Program-made: the position numbers and the translations under genes
Origin: Advenella incenata
Lineage (GTDB): Bacteria > Pseudomonadota > Gammaproteobacteria > Burkholderiales > Burkholderiaceae_B
Assembly (NCBI RefSeq): GCF_004217095.1
Contig: NZ_SHKO01000001.1
Location: 620,001 to 684,000, forward strand
Direction of reading: 5' to 3'
Length of the DNA stretch: 64,000 bases
In this document: piece by piece, positions 44,018-53,836 of the stretch
How positions within the stretch are numbered: the stretch's first letter is position 1
How the letters are laid out: each line of letters starts with the position of its first letter
Notes under the pieces: generated by a model
Database searches by the model: none
Seen by the model: the letters and a program-made list of their open reading frames with translations, nothing else
What the model was told of the DNA's origin: nothing

Positions 44018-44794
44018 ATGAAACGGAAATTAATAAACTGGAAAACAGTAACGATGCTGATTCTGCTGGCATTGCTGACTGTGATTTTCGTTTCTCTGGG
44101 TCGATGGCAGTTGCATCGCGCCGACGAGCGCCGCGCGACTGCGCAGCAGATTGAAAGCGGGCAGGCTCTGCCGCCGCTGGCCATTGACAAGCATATTCCG
44201 TCTTCCGATATTGTGGCATGGCGTCCTGCAACAGTCGCCGGTCATTGGCTAGGCGCCTTCAGTGTATTGGTCAATCGCAACCAGAACGGTCGCCCGGGCT
44301 ATTGGCTTGCCACCCCCCTGTTGCTGGACAATGATTCGCGTGATGCGGTATTGGTATTGCGCGGCTGGTTCCCTCAAGTGCTGACGCCGTCCGCCATGCC
44401 TGAATTTGCCTTGCCTGAAGGCAGGCAGACGGTAAGCGGTGAGATCGCTCTGCGGGTGCCGCGCCTGTTCGAACTATGGAGTTTGGGCAAGGCCGTGGCG
44501 CAGTTGCCTGAACAGATTCCCCAAAGCAGCGGACCGCTGCCTCAGGTGCAGAATCTGGATTTGGCCGAATTTGGCAAGGCCAGTGGCTTGAGTATGCTGC
44601 CACTGGTGGTGCTGCAAACCGGTTCCTCCGAGCAGGGGCTGGTGCGAGATTGGCCGCATCCTTCTATTGATGCGGATAAGAATATCGGCTATGCATTGCA
44701 ATGGTTCTGTTTTGCCGCCATTGCCGCCCTGGCCTTGTTGATCAGCCTGATCCGGCTGCGTCTGAAAAGTACAAAGGAAATGTCGTCGTCATGA
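44018..44794 (+). CDS. SURF1-family cytochrome oxidase assembly protein
   Basis: A 258-residue protein with an N-terminal helix (VTMLILLALLTVIFVSLGRW) and C-terminal helix (WFCFAAIAALALLISLIRL) flanking a periplasmic domain; GRWQLHRADER and the NRNQNGRPGYWLATPL segment are SURF1 hallmarks. SURF1 helps insert haem a into subunit I. Its TGA overlaps the ATG of the SCO-like gene (ATGA). First gene of the second biogenesis operon. Confidence 0.93.
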   Translation: MKRKLINWKTVTMLILLALLTVIFVSLGRWQLHRADERRATAQQIESGQALPPLAIDKHIPSSDIVAWRPATVAGHWLGAFSVLVNRNQNGRPGYWLATPLLLDNDSRDAVLVLRGWFPQVLTPSAMPEFALPEGRQTVSGEIALRVPRLFELWSLGKAVAQLPEQIPQSSGPLPQVQNLDLAEFGKASGLSMLPLVVLQTGSSEQGLVRDWPHPSIDADKNIGYALQWFCFAAIAALALLISLIRLRLKSTKEMSSS

Positions 44795-45453
44795 ATACCA
44801 ACCGTCCATCGTCATCCGGGACTCCCACGCAGTCGGGCGCAAAGCGTTCCAATATGCCCCTGTACCTGATTATTCTGAGCTGTATCGTGCCCATGATTGC
44901 AGCTGCGTTGCTGTACTATGTGCCTTCCCTGAGACCAGACGGTGCGACCAATTACGGCAATTTTGTTCAGCCACAGCGGCCCATGCCCTCGTCAGAAGCG
45001 CTCAGCCTGGCCACGCTGGATGGCAAGCCTTTCGATCTGAATACCCTCAAAGGCAAGTGGCTGCTGGTCACCTCCGATGGCGGCGCCTGCCCGGATTCAT
45101 GCGCACAGAAACTGCATTTCACCCGCAACGGGCACGCCAGTCAGGGCAAGAATGTCAACCGCATTCAGCGGATCTGGTTTGTGACAGATAATCAGCCTAT
45201 TCCGGAAAAAGTGCTGGAAGCGTACAAAGGCACGATCATGTTACGGGTCGATCCCAAGGCGCTCAGCGATTTTCTGCTGGACGAAGCCGATCGTGCAGGG
45301 GATGCGGTTGCGGTCGAAAAGAAAATGGATTCCTACCTGTGGATTATCGACCCCAATGGCAACCTGATTATGCATTACCCCGGCAATGAGTCTGATCCCG
45401 TGCGTTTTCGCGGTGATCTGGCCAAATTGCTGCACGCCTCGACCATCGGCTGA
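44791..45453 (+). CDS. Membrane-anchored SCO/thioredoxin-like protein of the oxidase assembly operon
   Basis: A 220-residue protein with one N-terminal helix (about residues 23-43) and a periplasmic thioredoxin-like domain: LDGKPFDLNTLKGKWLLVTS then GGACPDSCAQK with cysteines 100 and 104 in the SCO-like CxxxC spacing. The SCO copper-binding histidine is not evident near the C-terminus (YLWIIDPNGNLIMHYPG), so it may be a thiol-disulphide rather than copper carrier. It is translationally coupled to SURF1 and followed by ctaA with overlapping stop/start. Confidence 0.82.
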   Translation: MNTNRPSSSGTPTQSGAKRSNMPLYLIILSCIVPMIAAALLYYVPSLRPDGATNYGNFVQPQRPMPSSEALSLATLDGKPFDLNTLKGKWLLVTSDGGACPDSCAQKLHFTRNGHASQGKNVNRIQRIWFVTDNQPIPEKVLEAYKGTIMLRVDPKALSDFLLDEADRAGDAVAVEKKMDSYLWIIDPNGNLIMHYPGNESDPVRFRGDLAKLLHASTIG

Positions 45454-46484
45454 TGCATATGAACACGGTAACTGAACGGATTCGCAGCCGCTATCGCAGG
45501 CTGGTGTTTCTGACCTGGTTTTTTACGCTGGATCTGATTATGTTCGGCGCCTTTGTACGCCTGACCGATTCAGGGCTGGGCTGCCCAGACTGGCCGGGTT
45601 GTTACGGCAAGGCCAGCCCTTTGGGCGCTTCCGAACATATTGCAAATGCACTGCAGCAGCAACCTTTTGGCCCGGTGTCCATGTCAAAGGCCTGGATCGA
45701 AATGATTCACCGCTACTGGGGTACGTTGCTGGGGATGATGATTATTGCGATTGTGTACATGGCATGGCGCTATCGCCGTGAGCTTGGCAGATCGCCGGTG
45801 CTGGCTACCGCTACCCTGATCGCTGTCTGCCTGCAGGGCGCCTTCGGGGCCTGGACCGTGACGCACAAGCTGATGCCGCTGGTTGTGACCACGCATCTGG
45901 TGCTGGGCATGCTGCTGCTGGCCATGATGACCTGGCTGGCCGCCCGTGAAAAGCCCCATGTGGGCATTGCCGCGCGTGCGCGTGCCTGGCGGCCATGGAT
46001 GGCGTTGGGGTTCATCGTGCTGATTGTGCAGTTGTTTCTGGGGGGCTGGGTCAGCACCAATTACGCGGCGCTTGCCTGCATGGATTTTCCCACCTGTCAT
46101 GGCGCCTGGGTGCCCGAGATGGACTATCGGGGCGGTTTTTCCCTGGTGCGGGCGTTGGGTGAGCTGCCGACCGGTGAAATTATTTCTCAGGAAGCGCTGA
46201 CCGCGATACACTGGACGCATCGCAATTTTGCTTTTTTTGTTTTTGTTTTCCTGTTTGCGCTGGCTTTTGTAGCGCGTCGGGAAGCCGGTCTGAAAGGGCC
46301 AGCCCATTTGCTGATCGGGCTGCTTATTGTTCAGGTGCTGACCGGCCTGACAACCATTTTCTTTCAATGGCCATTGCTTATCGCGGTACTGCACACAGGG
46401 GGTGCTGCCGGGCTTACCATAGCCTGCGTGACCCTGCTGGTGCGGATGTCCCGCGGTGGTAAAGGGTCGTTTTTGCCACTATGA
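45453..46484 (+). CDS. ctaA: Haem A synthase (COX15/CtaA)
   Basis: A 343-residue, eight-helix protein. It starts at the ATG overlapping the previous stop. [64 protein letters not shown] and [10 protein letters not shown] supply the conserved haem histidines and cysteines of Proteobacterial CtaA. It oxidises haem O to haem A. The gene overlaps ctaB by ATGA. Confidence 0.95.
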   Translation: MHMNTVTERIRSRYRRLVFLTWFFTLDLIMFGAFVRLTDSGLGCPDWPGCYGKASPLGASEHIANALQQQPFGPVSMSKAWIEMIHRYWGTLLGMMIIAIVYMAWRYRRELGRSPVLATATLIAVCLQGAFGAWTVTHKLMPLVVTTHLVLGMLLLAMMTWLAAREKPHVGIAARARAWRPWMALGFIVLIVQLFLGGWVSTNYAALACMDFPTCHGAWVPEMDYRGGFSLVRALGELPTGEIISQEALTAIHWTHRNFAFFVFVFLFALAFVARREAGLKGPAHLLIGLLIVQVLTGLTTIFFQWPLLIAVLHTGGAAGLTIACVTLLVRMSRGGKGSFLPL

Positions 46485-47383
46485 CAACTGCTATCCATCC
46501 TGATGCCGGACTGTTGCGACAGTACCTGGTCCTGACCAAGCCACGCGTAACCCAATTGGCTGTGTTTTGCGCGGTCATCGGTATGTTCCTGGCCTCGCCA
46601 GGTTTGCCGCCGGTGCAGATTCTGATTGCTGCAACGATTGGAATCTGGCTGCTTGCTGCCGCTGCGTTTGCCATCAACTGCCTGATCGAGTTCGAGATTG
46701 ATGCGCGCATGTTGCGTACGGCACGCAGACCGACAGCCAAGGGTACGATTACCGCCTTGCAAGTGATCATTCTATCGGGCGTAGTCGGCGGTGCCGGCAT
46801 GCTGGTTTTGTATCATCTGGTGAATCCGCTGACCATGTGGCTTACCTTTGCCACCTTCATCGGCTATGCGCTGATCTATACCATTATCCTCAAGCCGCGT
46901 ACGTCGCAGAATATCGTGATCGGTGGCCTGTCCGGCGCCATGCCGCCGGCATTGGGCTGGGCGGCAGTGGCCAATGCCGTGCCCGCAGAAGCGTGGCTGC
47001 TGGTGCTGATCATCTTTGTCTGGACCCCGCCTCATTTCTGGGCGCTGGCGCTGTATCGCGAGCACGATTATCGCAATGCGGGCCTGCCTATGCTGCCGGT
47101 CACGCATGGCAAAGACTTTACTCGCCTGCATATTCTGCTGTACACCTTCATGCTCCTGGTGATCACCATATTGCCATTTGTGATTCGCATGAGCGGCTAT
47201 ATGTATCTATCCAGCGCGCTGATACTGGGCGCCATTTTCATCGGTTATGCATACAAGCTGTACAAGGCATATAGTGACGAACTGGCCCGTAAGACTTTCC
47301 GCTATTCGATCCTTTATCTGTCGCTGCTGTTCATGGCGCTGCTGATCGATCATTGGATTTTGATGTCGGGTATTACCGGCTGA
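46481..47383 (+). CDS. ctaB: Protohaem IX farnesyltransferase (haem O synthase)
   Basis: A 300-residue UbiA-family prenyltransferase with the first aspartate-rich region [20 protein letters not shown] and the second [34 protein letters not shown] near the start is typical of CtaB/CyoE. It farnesylates haem B to haem O, the substrate of CtaA. Overlaps ctaA by four bases. Confidence 0.96.
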   Translation: MTTAIHPDAGLLRQYLVLTKPRVTQLAVFCAVIGMFLASPGLPPVQILIAATIGIWLLAAAAFAINCLIEFEIDARMLRTARRPTAKGTITALQVIILSGVVGGAGMLVLYHLVNPLTMWLTFATFIGYALIYTIILKPRTSQNIVIGGLSGAMPPALGWAAVANAVPAEAWLLVLIIFVWTPPHFWALALYREHDYRNAGLPMLPVTHGKDFTRLHILLYTFMLLVITILPFVIRMSGYMYLSSALILGAIFIGYAYKLYKAYSDELARKTFRYSILYLSLLFMALLIDHWILMSGITG

Positions 47384-47432
47384 TGGGCAGGGCGCCATGC
47401 AACGGCCCTGTCATAAAAAACTGGAGTTTGCA

Positions 47433-48083
47433 ATGATGTCTTCTATGCGTTTGCGGATCGCGGCCAGGGCTGCGCTTGCGCTGACCCTCGCGGTAGTCCT
47501 GTCGGCCTGCGATAATAACGGTGGTGCCGGTACGACAAACTCAGGCGCGTCTGCTGGTGCCGCGAGTGCATTGTCAGGCGTTACCGGAACGGACATAACC
47601 GGTACGGGTTTTGGCAAGAACGTGAAACTGCTTGATCACAATGGCAAGCAGATCAACCTGCTGGACGCTTATCGCGGCAAGGTGCTGGTGGTATTTTTTG
47701 GATTCACGCAATGTCCTGACGTATGTCCGACGACCATGGCTGAGCTGGCCCAGGTGAAGGAAAAACTTGAACCGCAAGCACGCGATCTGGTGCAAGTGGT
47801 CATGATCAGTGTCGATCCGCAGCGCGATACCCCGCAGGTATTGAAGCAATATGTAGCGGCCTTTGACCCTTCCTTCATGGGATTGACCGGTTCGGATGAC
47901 CAGATCGCCAAGGCGGCTTCGTCTTTCAAGGCGTATTATAAGAAGGTCGATAGCGGGAAAAGCTATATGATGGAACACAGTTCTGGGTTGTATGTTATCG
48001 ATACCAAGGGAGAATCCAGGCTCCTGTTCAAGCCGAATACGCCTCCTGAAGACATTGCTGCCGATTTGCAGAAATTGCTTTGA
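47433..48083 (+). CDS. senC: SCO1/SenC-family copper chaperone lipoprotein
   Basis: A 216-residue protein with a lipoprotein signal (ALTLAVVLSAC) and a thioredoxin fold carrying the copper motif FTQCPDVCP and the distal histidine in MMEHSSGLYVID. It delivers copper to the CuA site of subunit II. ATG 47433 follows CTGGAG. It is the last gene of the oxidase biogenesis run and ends at a clear terminator. Confidence 0.93.
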   Translation: MMSSMRLRIAARAALALTLAVVLSACDNNGGAGTTNSGASAGAASALSGVTGTDITGTGFGKNVKLLDHNGKQINLLDAYRGKVLVVFFGFTQCPDVCPTTMAELAQVKEKLEPQARDLVQVVMISVDPQRDTPQVLKQYVAAFDPSFMGLTGSDDQIAKAASSFKAYYKKVDSGKSYMMEHSSGLYVIDTKGESRLLFKPNTPPEDIAADLQKLL

Positions 48084-48098
48084 GGCACGAAGGCCAGG

Positions 48099-48127
48099 AA
48101 AAAAAAGAGCGCGAAGGCGCTTTTTTT
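48099..48127 (+). terminator. Rho-independent terminator after senC
   Basis: AGCGC (48108-48112), loop GAAG and GCGCT (48117-48121), extended by an A-run upstream pairing with the T-run 48121-48127. It lies 25 bases past the senC stop. Confidence 0.85.
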
Positions 48128-48567
48128 GTGTGAATCGGTCTCGTTATCGACGGATCGGTTCGTGCACCGGTGTTTCAGGTGATCAGCCAAATAGAAACCA
48201 AATGTTTCAGCGTTTAAGGTTGACTGGCTGTTTAGACCTTGCGGCATCTACACATATGATATTTTCAGGCAAACCGCTTTTGCCTGGGTAGAATGAATTG
48301 TTTCAATTCTAGGGTTAGTGCGAATATGATGACAGATTGATTATAAGTAAATTACTCCTGCCTATATCGTAAAGTATTCAATAAAATCATTCGTTTAGGT
48401 CAGAGATACAGGCCACGCACGCAGGCCGGTCCACCAGTTGAAGGACAGGCGCCGCAGTAGTGCGTTTTTCATGTACGTGTTGTTTTTATTGATGCTTTTG
48501 GTTGAGGTGCCTTTTGTATGCGACTGTAATCAAAGGGCAGGCGGGTATTTTTATCTGGACGTAAATC
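48128..48567. other. Gene-free gap before the type VI accessory module
   Basis: About 440 bases without a supported gene. CAGGCAAA-CCGCT-TTTGCCTG at 48266-48286 is a perfect 8-bp hairpin without a T-run. Base composition becomes A+T-rich around 48300-48400, where the promoter of the module to the right probably lies. No tRNA or attachment-site repeat was recognised. Confidence 0.45.
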
Positions 48568-49071
48568 ATGGCACTTTACAAAGGTAGTTACCGGGACAAG
48601 TTTCAGGGACCCGCCACTTATACGGTGAAGGGCATGGAACATAAGACGGTTGAAGGCATCTCAATACAAAATTATAAGCAAGGGCTGGATATTACTGTTG
48701 ATTCAGGTAAGCTGAAAATCGACGCCTTGGTCTTGGTGGACCATGTAAGCGGTGTCCATCTCGATGTTGATACCGACAGAAAGACAATGAGCAAGAACTT
48801 CACGTCTACGATCGCAGGCGTTAACGTGAACGCATATGGCGTCTTTTTCCTGAGTACCGGCGCTACCAATTCATTAGGAACCGTCGTTACCAGTCATGGC
48901 GCGGCTGCATGGGTGAATTTGAATCTGTTTAAAATGCTCGTGACAGTGGTAGCGACACCGTTATCGCATAAATATGACAACCGCAGCAAAAAGAAGAAAA
49001 TCTTGCACGCAATCAGGTATGTGCGAACCGGCAATGAACATGAAACCGCCAGTAAGTCAAAAGTCTCCTGA
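48568..49071 (+). CDS. Unknown protein, first of three related genes in the type VI accessory module
   Basis: A 167-residue protein I do not recognise. It shares MAxYK at the start and an NYKxGLxxxxxxG segment (here NYKQGLDITVDSGKLKI) with the next gene, so the two are paralogues. A central weakly hydrophobic stretch (IAGVNVNAYGVFFLSTGA) is followed by a lysine-rich end (RSKKKKILHAIRY). No signal peptide is seen. Codon use looks more A+T-rich than in the cox genes. Location directly upstream of a DUF2169 protein suggests a secreted cargo, immunity or tip-associated role, which is inference. Confidence 0.78.
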   Translation: MALYKGSYRDKFQGPATYTVKGMEHKTVEGISIQNYKQGLDITVDSGKLKIDALVLVDHVSGVHLDVDTDRKTMSKNFTSTIAGVNVNAYGVFFLSTGATNSLGTVVTSHGAAAWVNLNLFKMLVTVVATPLSHKYDNRSKKKKILHAIRYVRTGNEHETASKSKVS

Positions 49072-49091
49072 CAATATCATCACTGTGAATT

Positions 49092-49592
49092 ATGGCTTTC
49101 TATAAAAGTACCTTTACGAATGCTTATGAGCAGAATCTGACAACGGAGCTCGAGGCCGCGGAAAACATCACAGTTGATCAGCATACCGTGATGAATTACA
49201 AGAATGGCCTGACTGTCGATGCAGGCGGGCAGATCTATTATCGCAACGGCGATACGATCACATTCGAGTGTGATCAGAAAAAACTGGATTACACCTTCAG
49301 CACTAATGTAACCGGGATACAGCTGGGCGCATCGTTCGTTAACCTGCAGATGAACGGTTTGAACGTGGCTGCGGCCGCCACCCATAAAACTGAAATGGCC
49401 GGCATCTATATGCTGATGGGCGCATTTTTTTTCAATCCTTCACCGTATAAGTTCACCCACTCGCAGGCAGAGGAGAACAGCCATGTGTTTACGCCCATAC
49501 TGCACGTGCTTTCCTGGGAAAAACACGTGAAAATCAAAAAGATAAACAAAAAGACCGTGTCCTTCAACGGGCTGACGATCAACGGTTGGTAG
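49092..49592 (+). CDS. Unknown protein, second of three related genes
   Basis: A 166-residue protein of unknown function, 20 bases after the previous gene. MAFYKSTFTNAYEQ and NYKNGLTVDAGGQIYYRNGD align with its upstream neighbour, and the middle (VNLQMNGLNVAAAATHKTEM) resembles the small-residue-rich stretch in both neighbours. The C-terminal part (HVLSWEKHVKIKKINKKTVS) is basic. No known catalytic motif is seen. Confidence 0.78.
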   Translation: MAFYKSTFTNAYEQNLTTELEAAENITVDQHTVMNYKNGLTVDAGGQIYYRNGDTITFECDQKKLDYTFSTNVTGIQLGASFVNLQMNGLNVAAAATHKTEMAGIYMLMGAFFFNPSPYKFTHSQAEENSHVFTPILHVLSWEKHVKIKKINKKTVSFNGLTINGW

Positions 49593-49599
49593 GTGCAAG

Positions 49600-50094
49600 A
49601 TGGCAAAAATTATTGGAAATGCGACCGACCATCATGTCGGCAAAGTGGATCTTGAATATAAGAATACACTGAACAAGACAGTGGATAAGCCGTCGCTACA
49701 TGAGCATAACTCTTTCCTTGCCTGGCTGACCGATACAGGGATTCATTGCAAGGCGCCAATCGTTCATGAGACCTATTACACCATTATGAAAATCAGGGCG
49801 GTAGAGGTGTCCTTGTTCATTGCCAAGATCCTGATGTCTCCGATCAATATATCGTTGTATGGATATAGCATCAATATGTCGGGGATGTACATGAACCTCT
49901 CGGGCTTGACGACAAATACCGGCAAGTACTTCCTGCTGCCGTCGCCGGTGAGGGTGCAGGCAGGTATCGCGCAATTCAAAGTGCAGGGCATCAACAAATC
50001 CCGGGCCGATTTTCTGAATGACAAGACAAAGGATATGAAACAGTTGGGCGGCATTTTCGTCTATCAGCCCACCAAAAAGAAATCGCAACACTGA
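49600..50094 (+). CDS. Unknown protein, third of the related genes
   Basis: A 164-residue protein, more divergent than the first two but with the same size, a similar small-residue/Asn-rich middle (ISLYGYSINMSGMYMNLSGL) and a lysine-rich tail (QPTKKKSQH). It starts 7 bases after the previous stop and ends 6 bases before the DUF2169 gene, so all belong to one transcript. No family assignment is possible by reading. Confidence 0.75.
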   Translation: MAKIIGNATDHHVGKVDLEYKNTLNKTVDKPSLHEHNSFLAWLTDTGIHCKAPIVHETYYTIMKIRAVEVSLFIAKILMSPINISLYGYSINMSGMYMNLSGLTTNTGKYFLLPSPVRVQAGIAQFKVQGINKSRADFLNDKTKDMKQLGGIFVYQPTKKKSQH

Positions 50095-50100
50095 TCACAT

Positions 50101-52761
50101 ATGAAAACCATAAAAGCAGATCGATTCAGCCTGCTCACGCGTCCCTACTCCTGGCATGGTCGGCCGTATCTGGGCGTTGCAATCTACGCCCTGGTAGAAC
50201 AAGATCAGCAGGGACATTTCCTGCAGGACGACCAGCGGATCTGGGCGGATCTGTTGCCGACGCTCGATAGCGGCGGCATGCTTGACCATATCATGCCCAA
50301 GGCGTTTCCAGAGTATTTGATTAGCGGGCATGCCTATACGGCGCATCAATCAGACAAGACGGCTTGCATGGTGCGCGCGCAAATTGGTGAGCTTGAGAAA
50401 CAATTGGTGGTATCCGGACAGCGGTATTGGATCAACCAATCGATATCCACCCCCGAGCCGTTTGACGCCATGCCTATTGACTGGAGTCATGCATTTGGCG
50501 GCGAGAAGGTCGCGGCCAACCCGGCAGGCAAGGGCACGACGAAGGTAGAGGTCAACGGTATCGAGGCGATACCGCTGCCTAATATTGAGGATCCGTTGCA
50601 CAGGATCGCGCACCGCCAGGACACCCCCGAGCCAGCCTGCTTCGGGCCTATCGGGTTAACGCATCCTGATCGCATCGGCATGCAGGGAACCTACAGCGAG
50701 CAATGGCATAAATATGAGTTCCCTGGGTTCCTGCCGGATATGAATCCGGAAGTATTCAATATGGCCCGATCTGATCAGCAGTGGCGCAATCGCGCCGAGC
50801 TACCCTTGGGCGAGCACTTCCAAATATGGAATATGAATGAACAGAAGCACTGCTGGGAAGGTACGCTGCCGGAACTACGGGCCCGTTGTTTCCTGAAATT
50901 GAAGCAAGCCGCTGGCAGCAATCATTCAGATGATAATGATCTGGTGGAAGTGGATAATATGGTTGCGTCGACTGTCTGGTTGCTGCCCGATACCCTGTCC
51001 ATGATTGTCATGTTCCATGGGACAGTGCCAATCAGGGACGAAGAGGCCGACGACGTGGCGGTGGTCATGGGAGCAATAGAGCGGCAGAATGCGCCGCGCC
51101 CGCTTGGGCATTACCGACAAATCATGCAATATCGAATGGATCCAGAAGTGGCGTCCGAGCATTATGAGCTGGATGAAGAACTGATCACCGCAGATTTATT
51201 GCGTCCCGACATACAAGATGAATTGGCGATGCAGGAGTCCCCGTTAGCTGACCGTCTTGCGCGTTTCGTCAACACGCAAGAGACGGAGATAAAAAAATGG
51301 ATGCAGACCCAGGGACTTGATTACGATGATATCTATCCACCATTTGTTGGGCCGCCGGAAGATTTTATAAATATGTCGACATTGGACCGACGAGCGAGAT
51401 TGACAAAACTGGGCGTGGACGGGCGGGACCAGGCCAGGGGAATGGCCGAGCAAGCAAAGCAGGACACACCCGAACTTGGCGAATATATCGCACAAATGGA
51501 TAAATACGCCGACATGGACGAGACCGATCTGGCTCAGATCCAGATCGATCACGCCGGTCCGCCCGACTTGAGTCATTTTGATATGTTGCGCGAGCAGGCT
51601 CAGGGCCAGGATCGCGCCGCGCAGGCATCAATGAGTTTGGCGACGATCGATCAGCTTAGAAAAAACACTCGCAAATCGTACTTGTATACGGCGCAATACC
51701 AGAGGCCTGCGGTCGTGCTTGACGTGGATCAGAGCACTGCTGTGAGACAGGAAGTCATGCGCCGTTATCAGTTCAATCGAGACTTGTCGGATATGGATCT
51801 GACTGGTGCGGACTTGCGCGGGATCCGTCTTAGCGGCGCGAATTTTACCGATAGTTTCCTGGAGGGCGTCAATTTCGAAGATGCGCAGTTGGAACAGATC
51901 GATTTCACGCGAGCTGTACTGACACGGGCGCGGTTCGCACGTGCACGGATGAATCGGATTGATTTCACCAATGCGAATCTTGCCATGGCGCGAATAAGCG
52001 ACGCGCAGTTACGCGATTGCCTGTTTCATGAAACCAATACTGACCAGTTGTCATTCGTCGGGACGTATGTTTCGCAGGCCAGTTTGTCCAGTCTGATGCC
52101 AGAAGGGCTCATTCTGCATGATACGATATTTGAGGCGTGTCGCTTCAATGCCTGCATTATCACAGATGGCGAGGCCAGGAACCTGCAATTGAAAAACTGC
52201 GATTTATTCAAAGTGGCATGGACAGAAAGTCAGTTCGAGGGTCTCGTTGTACAGGAGGGGACGTTCAAGGATGTTTCCTGGACGGAATGCCGCTTGAACG
52301 CTTGCAGTTTTACGCAATGTAAGCTGGTCAATATTTTATTTGAAGAAGATGTCACCCTGACGGCATGCCGGTTTGTTGGCAGCCGCCTGCTGGAATGCAA
52401 TTTCATGGCGGTAGACATGTCATCCAGCCAGTTCACCCGTAGCGACCTGAACGGTACTGATTTTACAAAGTCGGTGCTTCATGACTGCAATTTTGATTTT
52501 GTTGGTGCGCGCAATTGCATCTTTCATAAGGCTGAGCTGGCGGGCAGTTCGTTTCGCGGGGCAGATCTGATTCAGGCGACGTTTGAAAAGGCCGGATTGG
52601 AGGGATGCAACTTCGATCACGCGACTTTTTTCAGGACTAATGTTTCCAAGGCAAGGATAGACCCGGCGACGCGCCTGGACAAAGCCTATCGGCAGCAACT
52701 GGAACTTTATCCGATGCATCGCGATGCCGTCGATATGGAGGCGTTGTTTGGCCATGGCTAG
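50101..52761 (+). CDS. DUF2169 protein with C-terminal pentapeptide repeats (type VI secretion accessory)
   Basis: An 886-residue protein. Residues 1 to about 290 form the DUF2169 domain (FSLLTRPYSWHGRPYLGVAI, DWSHAFGGEKVAANPAGKG, CFGPIG). The middle (about 380-560) is acidic and predicted helical (ELGEYIAQMDKYADMDETDL). From about residue 565 to 860 come A(D/N)LxG/F pentapeptide repeats (MDLTGADLRGIRLSGANFTD and onward). DUF2169 proteins act as chaperones or adaptors loading effectors onto VgrG/PAAR tips in type VI systems. It is followed by another pentapeptide protein and a PAAR-like protein, the usual partners. Confidence 0.9.
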   Translation: MKTIKADRFSLLTRPYSWHGRPYLGVAIYALVEQDQQGHFLQDDQRIWADLLPTLDSGGMLDHIMPKAFPEYLISGHAYTAHQSDKTACMVRAQIGELEKQLVVSGQRYWINQSISTPEPFDAMPIDWSHAFGGEKVAANPAGKGTTKVEVNGIEAIPLPNIEDPLHRIAHRQDTPEPACFGPIGLTHPDRIGMQGTYSEQWHKYEFPGFLPDMNPEVFNMARSDQQWRNRAELPLGEHFQIWNMNEQKHCWEGTLPELRARCFLKLKQAAGSNHSDDNDLVEVDNMVASTVWLLPDTLSMIVMFHGTVPIRDEEADDVAVVMGAIERQNAPRPLGHYRQIMQYRMDPEVASEHYELDEELITADLLRPDIQDELAMQESPLADRLARFVNTQETEIKKWMQTQGLDYDDIYPPFVGPPEDFINMSTLDRRARLTKLGVDGRDQARGMAEQAKQDTPELGEYIAQMDKYADMDETDLAQIQIDHAGPPDLSHFDMLREQAQGQDRAAQASMSLATIDQLRKNTRKSYLYTAQYQRPAVVLDVDQSTAVRQEVMRRYQFNRDLSDMDLTGADLRGIRLSGANFTDSFLEGVNFEDAQLEQIDFTRAVLTRARFARARMNRIDFTNANLAMARISDAQLRDCLFHETNTDQLSFVGTYVSQASLSSLMPEGLILHDTIFEACRFNACIITDGEARNLQLKNCDLFKVAWTESQFEGLVVQEGTFKDVSWTECRLNACSFTQCKLVNILFEEDVTLTACRFVGSRLLECNFMAVDMSSSQFTRSDLNGTDFTKSVLHDCNFDFVGARNCIFHKAELAGSSFRGADLIQATFEKAGLEGCNFDHATFFRTNVSKARIDPATRLDKAYRQQLELYPMHRDAVDMEALFGHG

Positions 52762-53815
52762 GGTGTTGCTGGAACGATTCAAAACGAGAGGAGAACCGTG
52801 CTCGGAACAGGATTTTTCGGGCCAGGATGTGCGTGCCATGGATCTGTCGGGCATGGCATTTGATCATGTGAATTTTCGTGGTGCCGATTTATCCGGCTGT
52901 GTCCTGACTGCCTGCACGTTCATTGATTGCTGCCTGGACGATGCGCGCATGGATGGCGTGCAATTGACAGACAGCGTGTTCACGCAGTGCGATCTGCAGC
53001 GAGCCAGTTTGCAAGTGGCCCGGATACACGACGCGGCGTGGAACGAGGTCAACCTGAAAGGCGCGGACCTGAAAGACGCCCACATCGATAGCACGATTTT
53101 CCAGGCCTGTTGCTTTGACAATTGCAGTCTGCATGTCGCCAGCTTTTCCAAAAGTGTTTTCAAGGATTCGTCTTTTGTGAACGCGGAATTTGGCAAAAGA
53201 GAGCTGGATCGCCTGGTTTTCTACGAAACCGACCTGCGTCGAACCCGGTTCCTTAACCAGCAGTTCAAGCAAATGATGTTCATTGGCTGCAACCTGCAAG
53301 GACAGCAGTTTTCAGACCGGGTATTCGTGGCATGCCAGTTCACTGAAGCCTTGCTGAACGATTGCTTGTTTGTTGGCGCAACCCTGTCGCAATCGGTCTT
53401 TGCCAAGGCGGATTTATCTGGCGCCGATTTGAGTCGCGTTCAGGGTCAATATACTTTGTTCGCAGAGGCCACGATGCACGGTATGCGCGCATACGAAGCC
53501 GATCTGGAAAAAACAGTCTGGACTGACGCCGCATTGATGCAGGCCGATTTCAGGCATGCTCGCCTTGGCTACGCGTCGTTCGAAAGGGCTGACTGCAGTG
53601 GAGCCGATTTTAGCCAGGCGGCGCTGGCTTATGCCAGGTTCGATTATGCCTTGCTGGAACGCACCGTTTTTAGCGGCGCCAGCTTCGAATATACTTCGAT
53701 GCACGGCGTCAGCGGCACCGATCCATGGCTGGCGGTTAAGCCCGGCGTGGCTTCGGTAGACCAGGCGTTGAGAGACGCCGAATTGCATGCGTTGCGCATG
53801 CGCTCCGAAATTTGA
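52754..53815 (+). CDS. Pentapeptide repeat protein
   Basis: A 353-residue protein made almost wholly of pentapeptide repeats (AMDLSGMAFDHVNFRGADLS, then about 60 repeats) forming a right-handed beta-helix. The start ATG 52754 overlaps the previous stop and has GGAGG 12 bases upstream. A less regular middle section (RELDRLVFYETDLRRTRFLN) may be an interaction face. It pairs with the DUF2169 protein and probably works in effector loading at the secretion tip. The last 25 residues are non-repetitive. Confidence 0.88.
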   Translation: MARVLLERFKTRGEPCSEQDFSGQDVRAMDLSGMAFDHVNFRGADLSGCVLTACTFIDCCLDDARMDGVQLTDSVFTQCDLQRASLQVARIHDAAWNEVNLKGADLKDAHIDSTIFQACCFDNCSLHVASFSKSVFKDSSFVNAEFGKRELDRLVFYETDLRRTRFLNQQFKQMMFIGCNLQGQQFSDRVFVACQFTEALLNDCLFVGATLSQSVFAKADLSGADLSRVQGQYTLFAEATMHGMRAYEADLEKTVWTDAALMQADFRHARLGYASFERADCSGADFSQAALAYARFDYALLERTVFSGASFEYTSMHGVSGTDPWLAVKPGVASVDQALRDAELHALRMRSEI

Positions 53816-53836
53816 CAGAAAAGACAGGAACAAAAC

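Noticed and set aside
51780-53700. Regular repeats suggesting a CRISPR or DNA satellite
   Set aside because: The periodicity is at protein level (pentapeptide repeats) and the DNA repeats are not exact.
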